Source of the DNA: JAAAOZ01 sp964496595
Lineage (GTDB): Bacteria > Chloroflexota > Anaerolineae > B4-G1 > SLSP01
Direction: 5' to 3'
Assembly: GCA_964496595.1 (NCBI GenBank)
Contig: CAZCAI010000042.1
Span: 1-29,383 of the forward strand
DNA length: 29,383 nt
The notes beneath the pieces are model-generated. The model ran no database searches and had not been told where the DNA came from. It worked only from the letters and a program-made list of their open reading frames with translations. Position 1 is the first letter of the stretch; every line of letters begins with the position of its first letter. The translations under genes were made by a program, and so were the position numbers. Of the stretch, positions 15,196 through 22,947 are shown one piece after another.

Positions 15196-15214
15196 TTCCC
15201 GTAGCTCCCGGGAA
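15196..15214 (-). terminator. Weak hairpin after the S8-propeller gene
   Basis: A 6-bp stem TTCCCG/CGGGAA with a 7-nt loop lies just past the S8 stop codon. On the minus strand only a poor T-run follows, so it may attenuate rather than end transcription into the sigma gene. Confidence 0.3.
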
Positions 15215-15216
15215 GG

Positions 15217-17100
15217 TCATTGGGTGACCGACGTGATCCCCGCCTGCGCGCCGATCCACATCCGCCCGGCGCGATCCTCGTACAGCGCCGTAATCGCGTC
15301 GCTCGGCAGGCCGGCGGCGATGGTGAAGGTGCGCCACGTTGCCCCATCAAAGCGGCTGACGCCGTGGGACGCGCCGGCCCACAACTGCCCCGCGCTATCG
15401 AAGGCCAGCGCGGTGACGCCGCCGGGCGCGAGGCCCTGGGTACTGGTGTAGGGATAGGTGCGCCACTGCGCGCCATCGTAGCGCCGCACGCCGGCCGCCA
15501 TCCCGATGGCGATTTGGCCGCCGGGGCCGAAGGCGAGGGCGCGGATTTCGTTCTCTGCCGGGGGCGCGGCGGTGGCGGTGATCCAGCGCGGCGCATCGGT
15601 TGCGCTCAGGATGCTAAGGCCGCGATCCGTCCCGACCCAGAGCGCGCCGCCGGGCGCCAGCGCCACATCGGCGATGCGGCGGCGCGGCAGTGTGGCGGCG
15701 GGCGTATCATTCTCCCATATCTGATGCTGGGTGTCAAAGGCGCTCAGGCCGATGTAGCCGCTGACTGCCCCGATCCACAGCCGGCGCGCCTCCTGATCCA
15801 GAGCGAGGGTGTTGATGTGGAGGCTTGATTGGCCGCCCGCCGGGGGATAGCGCGTCCACTGCCGCCTCCGGAGGTCGAAGCGGAAGAGGCCGGCGCCGTA
15901 CGTCCCCACCCAGATTTGCTGTTGGGGATCGATGATGATCTCCATGACCGGATGCTCGCGCGTGGTCGGCGCGGGTAGATCGTGGATGCGCCACGTCTCG
16001 CTCTCGACATCGAAGCGTTGGAGGCTGCCCTCAGCCCCGAACCAGAGCTGATCGCTGGCATCCTCTGCGATGGCGCGCGTGGGCGGCGTCTCCGGCCCGG
16101 CGGTGTAGGTGCGCCAGATCGCGCCGTCGATCTCGGTCGCCTGCTGGAGGCCGTACCACGGCGTGCTGCTTGCTTCGGCGATGACGCGAAGCTGGTCGGG
16201 CAACTCCGCCTGGGGCCGCGTCCCGAACCAGCGATGCACGGCGTCATCGATGGTGATCGCGTCGAGATTGATCCACGCGCTCAGTTGCGCCTCCGCGACG
16301 TGCGGTACCCACGCGCGGCCATCCCAGCGGCTGACGCCATAGAGCGTGTGAATCGCCGGGGCCGCGTCGGGCGTGGTGGGCGATGCGACCAGCCCGTAAA
16401 CGTAGTTGCTCGCGAGCGCCCCCAGACGGCCCGTCGAACGCTCCGGCTCCGCTGTGGGCGTCGTCCCATTCCCTATCTGCTGCGGCGCTCCCCCGCTCAG
16501 TGGCCGACCTTGGATCGTCGTCCACGTGTCCGTCAGCACATACGGATCCCAGCGGGTCACGCCGCCGCCCCACGTCGCGAACCAGCGCCGCCCCGCCGCA
16601 TCGATGACGATGTCCGTCACCCAGGGCGCGCTCAGTCCGTCCTCTTTCGTGTAGTGAGACCACGCGCGGCCATCGAAGGCGCTGACGCCGCGCCGCGTCC
16701 CGATCCACACGCGCTGCTGAGCATCAAGGGCGACGGCATAGGTGTCGTTATCCAACAGTCCATCATCTTTCGTGTAGTGACGCCACGTCTGCCCATCCAA
16801 CGTATTGACGCCGTGCGCGGTAGCGATCCACAACCGGCCATCTGCATCCATCGCCAGATCGCGGATGTGAGGATGGGCCAGGCCATCGGCCGTCGTGTAG
16901 GTGCGCCAGGTCTCGCCCGCATCCGCCGAGACGCTCACTCCGCCCTTGGCGCCAGCCCACACGCGGCCTGTGGCGTCCACCAGCACGGCGGTGACGTGGT
17001 TGTCGGCCAGCCCGTGGTAGGTCGTGTATTTCTGGTAGCTCTCATCGGCGCGACGTTGGCGCACCAGCCCGTGTTCCGTCGCCAGCCACACCTCCTCCGG
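15217..17100 (-). repeat. About 14 propeller-blade repeats within the S8 protease
   Basis: Protein-level repeats of about 40-50 residues, each ending in a WxGTxxGV-type strand. Examples read VWAGAKGGVS, LWIATAHGVN, VWIGTRRGVS, LWFGAEGSLQ, IWVGTYGAGL, LWVGTDRGLS, LWAGASHGVS and MWIGAQAGIT. The sixth repeat is degenerate. At DNA level they are diverged, so expansion is not recent. Confidence 0.82.
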
Positions 17101-19584
17101 TGTGACGGCGTGATGCGTGGGGCGGAGCGTGGGGTGGTAGGGTTGCAGCGTCAGCGGCAGATAGGCGGCCTCGCGGCGCTTGGCGTCGTCGGCGGGATCC
17201 AAGGGATTGGTGCCGCGTTGGCGCTCCTGCGCGTCATCGACGCCGCCCAGGTCGGTATCGGCCTCGGCGGGCGAGGTGGCGAAGTAGCCGCGCGCCTCGG
17301 CCCCGTCGCTGAGGCCGTCGCCGTCGCTATCCCAACGCCGGGGATGGCTGCCCAGTTCGTACTCTTCGATATTGGTCAGGCCATCTCCGTCGGGGTCTTG
17401 CAGCGCGTCCTTGACAGCGGGATTCAGTCGCATCCGCCGTTCCCAGTGATCCGGCAGGCCGTCGCCATCCTGATCGGGCGGATCGCTCTGCACCTCGAAG
17501 GTGAACTCCAGGGTGATCTCCTCCGGTTGCGCCCGCGGCTGCGCGCGCGCATCTTCCGGCGTGGCGACCAGTGTGACGTGATAGACGCCCGGCGCGGTGG
17601 CGCGGGTGTAGCGCGCGCCGTACACGCCATCCTCGGCGACGCCGTCCGCGTGCATACCATCGTCGTAGAGCGTCAGGGGATCGAAGCCGTCGTCCGGGCG
17701 CTCGATCTGGGCGCGTAGCCATGCGCCGGACTGCGGGGCTTGGTCGGCCAGGCTGGCTAAGATCAGCGCCGGCTCCCCCGCCTGTGGCGCATCGGGCGCG
17801 AAGATCACATCCAAGAGCATCGCATCGTCTTGAGTTGGCGATCTGGGCAGGATTATGGTTTGCGTGGCCGAGCGACCCAGCGCGTTGATCGTCATCTCGT
17901 GCTCGCCCTGGGGCAGCGTCTTGGGCGCCTGGAATTCCAAGGTATAGCGCCCTTCGATCTCGCGGGCGGAGAGAATCTCGGTCGGCTGCTCGCTCAGGTG
18001 GATGGTGAAATCGGCGGGGCGGAGGCCGTAAATGGGTTGGCCATCCGCGCGCTGGATGGCGGTATCCACAAAGAAGCGGCGGCGTTGCTCAACGTGAGCG
18101 CGGGCCGCGCCGACGAGGGTCAACTCCGGCGCGAGGGGCGGCAGTTGGGCGAGGCCCGCGCCCCAGACCACATCCCTGCCGCGCGCGCCCCGGTCGGCGG
18201 CGGCTGCGAAGAGCTGCGCGATGAGGCCATCGACGTCCAAATCCTGATAGGCGGGCGCGCGCCAGAGCAACGCGGCCATCCCGGCGATGTGCGGCGCGGC
18301 GGCCGAGGTGCCCCCAAAGCCGCGCGGCGGATGTTCCTCCCCCGAAACGGAGACGTTCGTGTAGCCGATCAGATCGGGCTTGATGCGCCCATCCAATGTG
18401 GGGCCTTGGGAGCTGTAGGGCATCAGTTCGCCGGTGAGGGCGTCCGCCGCGCCGACGACCAGCACATCCGCCGAATCCGCCGGGACGCCTAAGCTGCTGG
18501 TCGGCGTGCGATATTCCAGAAGCATCGCGTCCTCCCCACGAATGCGGACCTTCACCCGGTGCGGGGTAGGTGTGGGGCCGCCCTCCCGTCGGATGCGAAG
18601 CGCATAGCGCGCCGCCGTCGGGGCGGTGAAGCGCAGCGTATCGACCGGCGCCGAATTGCCGGCTTGCGTCTCCGTGCTGTGCGTCACGACGCGCCCGGCG
18701 GCATCGTAAAGATAGAGGCCGTAATCGTGCGCGGCGGCGGGCGCCATCGGATCATCGCCCCAATCGTCCCAACTGAGCGTGATTTCTACTTCGGCGCCCT
18801 CGTTCACCTGAAGATCTAAATCCTCATCCAACTGTAGCCACGAGCGGCCGAACTCGTGCCAACCGTTCTGATCCGTATCCGTGAAGTGGCCGCTGTAGTG
18901 GCGCGTGGCGTAATTCCCCGCGCTCTTGATCATCAGCAGCCCCTCGGCCTTGGCGCGCGCCAGCAGCGCGTAGATGGGTGTGGAACTCTCGCTAAGCACG
19001 CCCTGGCCGTCGCCCCGGCTCTCCGCCGCGATGGACATCGAGAGCGAGGCGATTTGAATTTCCTCCTCGCGCAGATAATCGAAGACCGGCTCGATGCCCT
19101 GGCGCAGGCTCTCCACCTGGATGAGGTAGAGCGTGGCGTCGGGCGCGATGTCGTGGATGATCTCGGCGCATGCCACGCCGTGCGGGCCGTCGCCCGGCGT
19201 CAGCGTGGTGGTGATGGCGCCATCGGCGGCGAAGTGGCGCGTGATCACGTCGGCGGGGAGTTCGCCCGCCGCCACCCGCGCCTCCCATCCGGCGAAGTGG
19301 CTGTCGATCACGGCGACTTTGGCGCCCGCGCCGCGATGGCCCTGCGCGTGATAGGCCGTCGCGCCGATCTTAGCTAACGCCTCGGTGTGGATCGGCTCGC
19401 CCGTCCCGCGCGTGGCCTGGCTCGCGACGGGGGCATCTTCCTCGCCGGCGGTCGCTGCCGACATCCGGTGGCGCGCGGTCGCGCCGGGCAGGTGCGTCGC
19501 AATCCCCAGGCAGAGCACCAGCGCCAGCAGCAGGTAGCGGCGGTCGGTATGCAAGGCCTGCCGGACAATTTGAATCTGCGTCAT
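15217..19584 (-). CDS. Large secreted S8 protease with calcium repeats and two propellers
   Basis: A 1455-residue exported protein. It has a signal peptide (about 10-35) and an S8 protease domain (about 75-490) with Asp94 in AVIDSHF, His135 in GPHGVA, Asn224 in SAGN and Ser427 in GGTSAAAPH. Beta domains follow (about 490-700). Three thrombospondin type 3-like calcium motifs (DxDGDGLxD type) lie at about 704-765, with a degenerate fourth near 780. From about 829 to the end there are about 14 repeats of a LWIGTxxGVSxFDG blade motif, matching two-component-regulator propeller repeats and enough for two seven-bladed propellers. No membrane anchor or sorting signal is visible. The start is ATG 19584 with GGGAGAGG upstream. 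The sigma/anti-sigma pair is next downstream. A pyrolysin-like matrix or nutrient-processing role is inference. Confidence 0.92.
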   Translation of the reverse strand: MTQIQIVRQALHTDRRYLLLALVLCLGIATHLPGATARHRMSAATAGEEDAPVASQATRGTGEPIHTEALAKIGATAYHAQGHRGAGAKVAVIDSHFAGWEARVAAGELPADVITRHFAADGAITTTLTPGDGPHGVACAEIIHDIAPDATLYLIQVESLRQGIEPVFDYLREEEIQIASLSMSIAAESRGDGQGVLSESSTPIYALLARAKAEGLLMIKSAGNYATRHYSGHFTDTDQNGWHEFGRSWLQLDEDLDLQVNEGAEVEITLSWDDWGDDPMAPAAAHDYGLYLYDAAGRVVTHSTETQAGNSAPVDTLRFTAPTAARYALRIRREGGPTPTPHRVKVRIRGEDAMLLEYRTPTSSLGVPADSADVLVVGAADALTGELMPYSSQGPTLDGRIKPDLIGYTNVSVSGEEHPPRGFGGTSAAAPHIAGMAALLWRAPAYQDLDVDGLIAQLFAAAADRGARGRDVVWGAGLAQLPPLAPELTLVGAARAHVEQRRRFFVDTAIQRADGQPIYGLRPADFTIHLSEQPTEILSAREIEGRYTLEFQAPKTLPQGEHEMTINALGRSATQTIILPRSPTQDDAMLLDVIFAPDAPQAGEPALILASLADQAPQSGAWLRAQIERPDDGFDPLTLYDDGMHADGVAEDGVYGARYTRATAPGVYHVTLVATPEDARAQPRAQPEEITLEFTFEVQSDPPDQDGDGLPDHWERRMRLNPAVKDALQDPDGDGLTNIEEYELGSHPRRWDSDGDGLSDGAEARGYFATSPAEADTDLGGVDDAQERQRGTNPLDPADDAKRREAAYLPLTLQPYHPTLRPTHHAVTPEEVWLATEHGLVRQRRADESYQKYTTYHGLADNHVTAVLVDATGRVWAGAKGGVSVSADAGETWRTYTTADGLAHPHIRDLAMDADGRLWIATAHGVNTLDGQTWRHYTKDDGLLDNDTYAVALDAQQRVWIGTRRGVSAFDGRAWSHYTKEDGLSAPWVTDIVIDAAGRRWFATWGGGVTRWDPYVLTDTWTTIQGRPLSGGAPQQIGNGTTPTAEPERSTGRLGALASNYVYGLVASPTTPDAAPAIHTLYGVSRWDGRAWVPHVAEAQLSAWINLDAITIDDAVHRWFGTRPQAELPDQLRVIAEASSTPWYGLQQATEIDGAIWRTYTAGPETPPTRAIAEDASDQLWFGAEGSLQRFDVESETWRIHDLPAPTTREHPVMEIIIDPQQQIWVGTYGAGLFRFDLRRRQWTRYPPAGGQSSLHINTLALDQEARRLWIGAVSGYIGLSAFDTQHQIWENDTPAATLPRRRIADVALAPGGALWVGTDRGLSILSATDAPRWITATAAPPAENEIRALAFGPGGQIAIGMAAGVRRYDGAQWRTYPYTSTQGLAPGGVTALAFDSAGQLWAGASHGVSRFDGATWRTFTIAAGLPSDAITALYEDRAGRMWIGAQAGITSVTQ

Positions 19585-19901
19585 CAAGACCTCTCCCGTG
19601 GTTATGTAGGGCTTTCCCATTCTCGCTCCAAGGGGATCGCCAGACCCCCGTTTTTCTTGTGCAAGCTATAAACACGTTCAAAATATGCCCCAGAGGCGCG
19701 GAATTAGCAATCTTCTTGGAGCGAATAGGGCGTAATTACAAAATGGGAAAACCCTACATGGTTATGACTTTCTACTATATTATACGATGTCAACGGCACT
19801 TTTAATCACAGAAAAGCTCGTGCTATAGTAAAGTGATGGGTATGGTTAGATTTTGATTAAAGCGTTGCATATAAAATTTATCTTTCAAAGGAGATGAGCA
19901 G
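19585..19901. other. Divergent intergenic region carrying a MITE-like element
   Basis: About 317 bases between the divergent S8-protease and ThuA genes. The left half is the MITE-like element (19605-19758). The right half is AT-rich (TATATTATACGATG, then a run before AAAGGAG at about 19890) and should hold the ThuA promoter. Several TATA-like hexamers occur there, but none has a convincing -35 partner. No gene or RNA is visible. Confidence 0.7.
19605..19758. mobile_element. MITE-like element, 154 bp, with 6-bp target duplication
   Basis: The ends are inverted repeats, TGTAGGGCTTTCCCATT at 19605-19621 and its complement at 19742-19758, 16 of 17 matching. A second inverted block, CGCTCCAAG, follows inside each end. 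The element is flanked by the direct repeat TGGTTA (19599-19604 and 19759-19764), as expected for a target-site duplication. It has no reading frame for a transposase, so it would be non-autonomous. I cannot assign it to an insertion-sequence family. It separates the S8 protease start and ribosome-binding site from the rest of the upstream region. Confidence 0.8.
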
Positions 19902-20645
19902 ATGGGATTACCACGAGTCACGGTATGGAATGAGTTCCGCCACGAGAAGATCCACGACGCGGTCGCCGAGGTCTACCCAGAGGGGATTCACGCGGCGATT
20001 GCGGCCTTTCTGCGCGCGGATGGGATGGAGGTGCAGACGGCGACGTTGGATGAGCCGGAGCACGGGCTGACCGACGAGGTGTTAGATGAGACGGATGTGC
20101 TGATCTGGTGGGGGCACATGGCCCATGGCGACGTCGACGACGCGATTGTGGCGCGCGTGCAGCAGCGGGTGTTGGATGGGATGGGGCTGATCGTGCTGCA
20201 TTCCGGCCACCACTCCAAGATCTTCGTCAAATTGATGGGGACGACGTGTCACCTGCGCTGGCGCGAGGTGGGCGAAAAGGAGCGCGTCTGGGTCGTCGAG
20301 ACCGGCCATCCCATCGCCGAGGGGTTGGGCAAATACTTCGAGGTGCCGCACGCGGAGATGTACGGCGAGCGTTTCGACATCCCCGCGCCCGATACGCTGG
20401 TCTTCCTGAGCTGGTTCGAGGGCGGCGAGGTCTTCCGCAGCGGATGCTGCTACTATCGCGGCGCCGGCAAGATCTTCTACTTCCGGCCCGGCCACGAGAC
20501 CTACCCGATCTTCTATCAGCCGGAAATTCAGCGCGTGCTTCGCAACGCCGTCCGGTGGGCGGCCCCGATCCCCGACGCGAAGCCGGAGTATGGGCACGCG
20601 CCGGAGCCGCTTGAATCACTGGAACCACCGGCGGAACGCGCATAA
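19902..20645 (+). CDS. ThuA-like domain protein (trehalose-utilisation type)
   Basis: A 247-residue protein with the ThuA fold, related to class I glutamine amidotransferases. Recognisable parts are VTVWNEFRHE at the N-terminus, the WWGHMAHGDVDD segment (69-80), GLIVLHSGHHSK (94-105) and FYFRPGHETYP (191-201). ThuA proteins were linked to trehalose use in rhizobia and usually sit beside Gfo/Idh/MocA oxidoreductases, as here. They act on sugars in pathways such as 3-ketoglucoside metabolism, but the reaction here is unknown. The start has an AAAGGAG site. The stop overlaps the next start by one base (TAATG), showing translational coupling. Confidence 0.9.
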   Translation: MGLPRVTVWNEFRHEKIHDAVAEVYPEGIHAAIAAFLRADGMEVQTATLDEPEHGLTDEVLDETDVLIWWGHMAHGDVDDAIVARVQQRVLDGMGLIVLHSGHHSKIFVKLMGTTCHLRWREVGEKERVWVVETGHPIAEGLGKYFEVPHAEMYGERFDIPAPDTLVFLSWFEGGEVFRSGCCYYRGAGKIFYFRPGHETYPIFYQPEIQRVLRNAVRWAAPIPDAKPEYGHAPEPLESLEPPAERA

Positions 20646-21754
20646 TGCAGGATCGCGACAATATCGGCGCGCCGTTGCGCGTGGGGGTGGTGGGCCTGGG
20701 CATCGGACGCCTGCATCTGGACGCTTTCCAGAAGCTGCCCGGCGTCCAGATTGTGGGCGCCGCCGATGTGGATGTGGCGCGCCTGGAGACGATGGGCGCG
20801 ACCTACCAAATTCCACATCTCTATCACGACTATCGGGAGCTGATCGCGCGGGAGGATGTGGACGCGATTAGCGTCTGCACGCCCAACGTGCTCCACGCGC
20901 CGGTCGCGACAGCGGCGCTGCGGGCGGGCAAGCACGTGCTCTGTGAGAAGCCGATGGCGCGCACGGTGGCGGAGGCGGCCGCGATGGCGGCGGCCGCGCG
21001 CGAGGCGGGGCGCGTCTTGGATGTGGTTTTCAACCACCGGCGGCGCGGCGAGATTGAGGTGTTGAAGCGTTACATCGACGAGGGAAGGCTGGGGCGGATC
21101 TATTACGCCAAGGCGCATTGGTGGCGGCGCAACGGCATCCCCGGGCTGGGCAGTTGGTTCACCAAGCAGGCCCTGGCCGGCGGCGGCCCGCTCATCGATC
21201 TGGGCGTGCATATCCTGGATATGGTGCTCTATCTCCTGGGCGAGCCGGAGGTGCTCTCCGTCAACGCGGCGACCTACGCGGAGTTAGGGCCGCGCGGCAT
21301 CGGCGATAACGGCCACTTCGGCCCGAAGATGTTGGTCGCGCCCGGCTACGAGGTGGAGGATCTGGCCAGCGCCTTTATCCGGCTGGCGAATGGCGGGACG
21401 CTGGTGCTGGAGACGAGCTGGGCGGTCTATCGGCGCGCGGGCGACGAGTTCGGCGTGACGTTGTACGGCACGGAGGGCGGCGCGGAGATCTCCGTGGCCG
21501 ATTACGTCGGGCAGGACGCGCTGCGCATCCACACCGACGTGGGGGGCGTTCCCAGCGACATCACGCCCCACGTCGGCAAGGGCGAGGGGCACCTGGGCGT
21601 GATCCGGGATTTCGTCGCGGCGATTCGCGGCGGCGATTGGGCGCAGCACGTCGGGGCGGTGGGGTTGTATCGCTCGCAGATCATCGAGGCGTGCTATCGC
21701 TCGGCGCAGGAGCGGCGCGAGGTGCGCTTGGATGAGGTGATCTCCCGTTTGTAG
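20645..21754 (+). CDS. Gfo/Idh/MocA-family oxidoreductase
   Basis: A 369-residue NAD(P)-dependent sugar or inositol dehydrogenase-like enzyme. The N-terminal Rossmann domain has GLGIGRLH (17-24) as the dinucleotide loop and the family signature CEKPMA (100-105), whose Lys102 is usually catalytic. The C-terminal alpha/beta domain carries GGGPLIDLGVHILD (179-192), with Asp185 and His189 at the usual catalytic positions. Coupled by a 1-nt overlap to the ThuA-like gene, it probably acts on the same sugar or keto-sugar. It converges on the carbon-nitrogen hydrolase with 36 nt between stop codons. An 8-bp inverted repeat (GTAGTCAG) spans both stops. Confidence 0.94.
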   Translation: MQDRDNIGAPLRVGVVGLGIGRLHLDAFQKLPGVQIVGAADVDVARLETMGATYQIPHLYHDYRELIAREDVDAISVCTPNVLHAPVATAALRAGKHVLCEKPMARTVAEAAAMAAAAREAGRVLDVVFNHRRRGEIEVLKRYIDEGRLGRIYYAKAHWWRRNGIPGLGSWFTKQALAGGGPLIDLGVHILDMVLYLLGEPEVLSVNAATYAELGPRGIGDNGHFGPKMLVAPGYEVEDLASAFIRLANGGTLVLETSWAVYRRAGDEFGVTLYGTEGGAEISVADYVGQDALRIHTDVGGVPSDITPHVGKGEGHLGVIRDFVAAIRGGDWAQHVGAVGLYRSQIIEACYRSAQERREVRLDEVISRL

Positions 21755-21794
21755 TCAGGAAACGCCACGCCGCTTGCGCTTCGAGGCTGACTAC
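21751..21794. terminator. Possible short bidirectional hairpin between convergent stops
   Basis: An 8-bp inverted repeat (GTAGTCAG 21751-21758, CTGACTAC 21787-21794) includes both stop codons, with 28 nt between the arms. No T-run follows in either direction, so terminator function is weakly supported. Confidence 0.3.
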
Positions 21795-22708
21795 GAACCA
21801 ATATCCCGGAATGGCCGGCCGTGCGCGTCGGTGCGCTGGAAGGGTGGGCGAATCTCTGGATCAATCAAGTCGTGATAAGCGTGGGGCTGTCGAAAGGCGT
21901 TGCCCCACGCTTCGCGTTGACGATAGGCGCGGAGGCGCGTCATATCGAAGGGCGCGAGGTAGATGCCCTCCTGCTCCCCCGCCTCGACGATGAGCATATC
22001 GCGGGGCTGTTCATCTTCGCCGAAGGCCATGCCATCGTACGCGATGGCGTGGCCGTTTTCTTGCGGCGCGGCATAGTTGGTCATCGCCACGCCGACCATA
22101 TTCTCATAGGCGCGGGTTCTGAACTGGGCCAGGCGATGCGTCCCCAGCGGGCAGGCGTTGGGCGTGAGGATGATCTCCGCGCCCTGGAGCATCAGCGCGC
22201 GGGCGCTCTCCGGGAACTCGCGGTCGTAGCAGATCATCGCGCCGATCTGCACCTCGCCCTGGGCCGTCGGCAGCGCGGCGACGTGGAAGCCGTCGCCCGG
22301 CGTCAGCGCGACCTCCGATGCGAAGGCGCAGGTGTGGACCTTGGCGTAGGTGAGGCGCAGATCGCCGCGCCGGTCGATCACGGTGACGGTGTTGCGCGGC
22401 GCGCTCTCCCACGCCTCCAGGTAGGTGATCGCGATGGCCATCTCCAGCTCGCGCGCCAACGATTGAAAATGGCGGACGAAGTCGCTCTCCGCATCGATGG
22501 CCTGCGCCTGCCAGGCGGCAACCGCGTCGGGATCATCCAACTCGTCGGGCGCGAAGAACGTGTAGCCGATGTTCCACATCTCCGGGAAGAGCGCGAGATC
22601 CGCCCCGCGCTGCCGGGCCTCGCGGCAGAAGCGCTCCCCCTTGGCCAGGTTGGCCGCCTGATCGTTGTCGGCGGCGGTCATTTGCAGCAATGCGATGGTG
22701 AAGTTCAT
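21791..22708 (-). CDS. Carbon-nitrogen hydrolase (nitrilase superfamily), intact triad
   Basis: A 305-residue amidohydrolase of the nitrilase superfamily with all three catalytic residues: Glu43 (LFPEMW), Lys123 (YAKVHT) and Cys160 (GAMICYDREFPES). The family hydrolyses amides or nitriles, for example N-carbamoyl amines, omega-amides or deaminated glutathione. The loop AKVHTCAFASE and the ending PPFQRTDAHGRPF give no clear subfamily, so no substrate is named. The start is ATG 22708 with GAGGAGG upstream. It is divergent from the hybrid histidine kinase. It contrasts with the Cys-less homologue at 9042-9857. Confidence 0.92.
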   Translation of the reverse strand: MNFTIALLQMTAADNDQAANLAKGERFCREARQRGADLALFPEMWNIGYTFFAPDELDDPDAVAAWQAQAIDAESDFVRHFQSLARELEMAIAITYLEAWESAPRNTVTVIDRRGDLRLTYAKVHTCAFASEVALTPGDGFHVAALPTAQGEVQIGAMICYDREFPESARALMLQGAEIILTPNACPLGTHRLAQFRTRAYENMVGVAMTNYAAPQENGHAIAYDGMAFGEDEQPRDMLIVEAGEQEGIYLAPFDMTRLRAYRQREAWGNAFRQPHAYHDLIDPEIRPPFQRTDAHGRPFRDIGS

Positions 22709-22743
22709 TTTGCCTCCTCATTTTGGAGATTTGTTGAAGGTTA

Positions 22744-22767
22744 CAAGTTGCGAGTTGAAAGTTCTTT
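22744..22767. repeat. 7-bp simple repeat AGTTGMR
   Basis: Three adjacent degenerate 7-bp units (AGTTGCG, AGTTGAA, AGTTCTT) upstream of the carbon-nitrogen hydrolase. This is another member of the scattered intergenic simple repeats. Confidence 0.5.
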
Positions 22768-22875
22768 GCCAAGTATAATCTATCTTGGGCGCGAGGGTAG
22801 TCTATCTTGGTGCGCAAGGCTTTGATCGAGTGCCGTGATTTCTGCGTAGCGGTACAAATTCCCCACATCTTGGGG

Positions 22876-22881
22876 TACAAT
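22876..22881 (+). promoter_or_regulatory. Candidate -10 box of the hybrid kinase gene
   Basis: TACAAT preceded by GGG, the same GGGTACAAT as in the promoter of the second kinase gene at 29279. A small inverted repeat, CCCCA-N5-TGGGG (22861-22875), sits against it and could be an operator. The -35 position (TACAAA) matches consensus poorly. Confidence 0.38.
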
Positions 22882-22947
22882 ATACATACTACATACACGC
22901 CGGACGTGAGCGGCTGTTGATATGATCGCATAGCGGAAGGGGGAGTT

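Noticed and set aside
15982..17718. 578-residue plus-strand open frame opposite the S8-propeller protease
   Set aside because: Antisense shadow with biased composition and no family resemblance; the minus-strand repeats are unmistakable.
15217..19620. ATG at 19620 as the S8-protease start
   Set aside because: The extra 12 residues lie in the MITE-like element and no ribosome-binding site precedes them; ATG 19584 has GGGAGAGG and begins a normal signal peptide.
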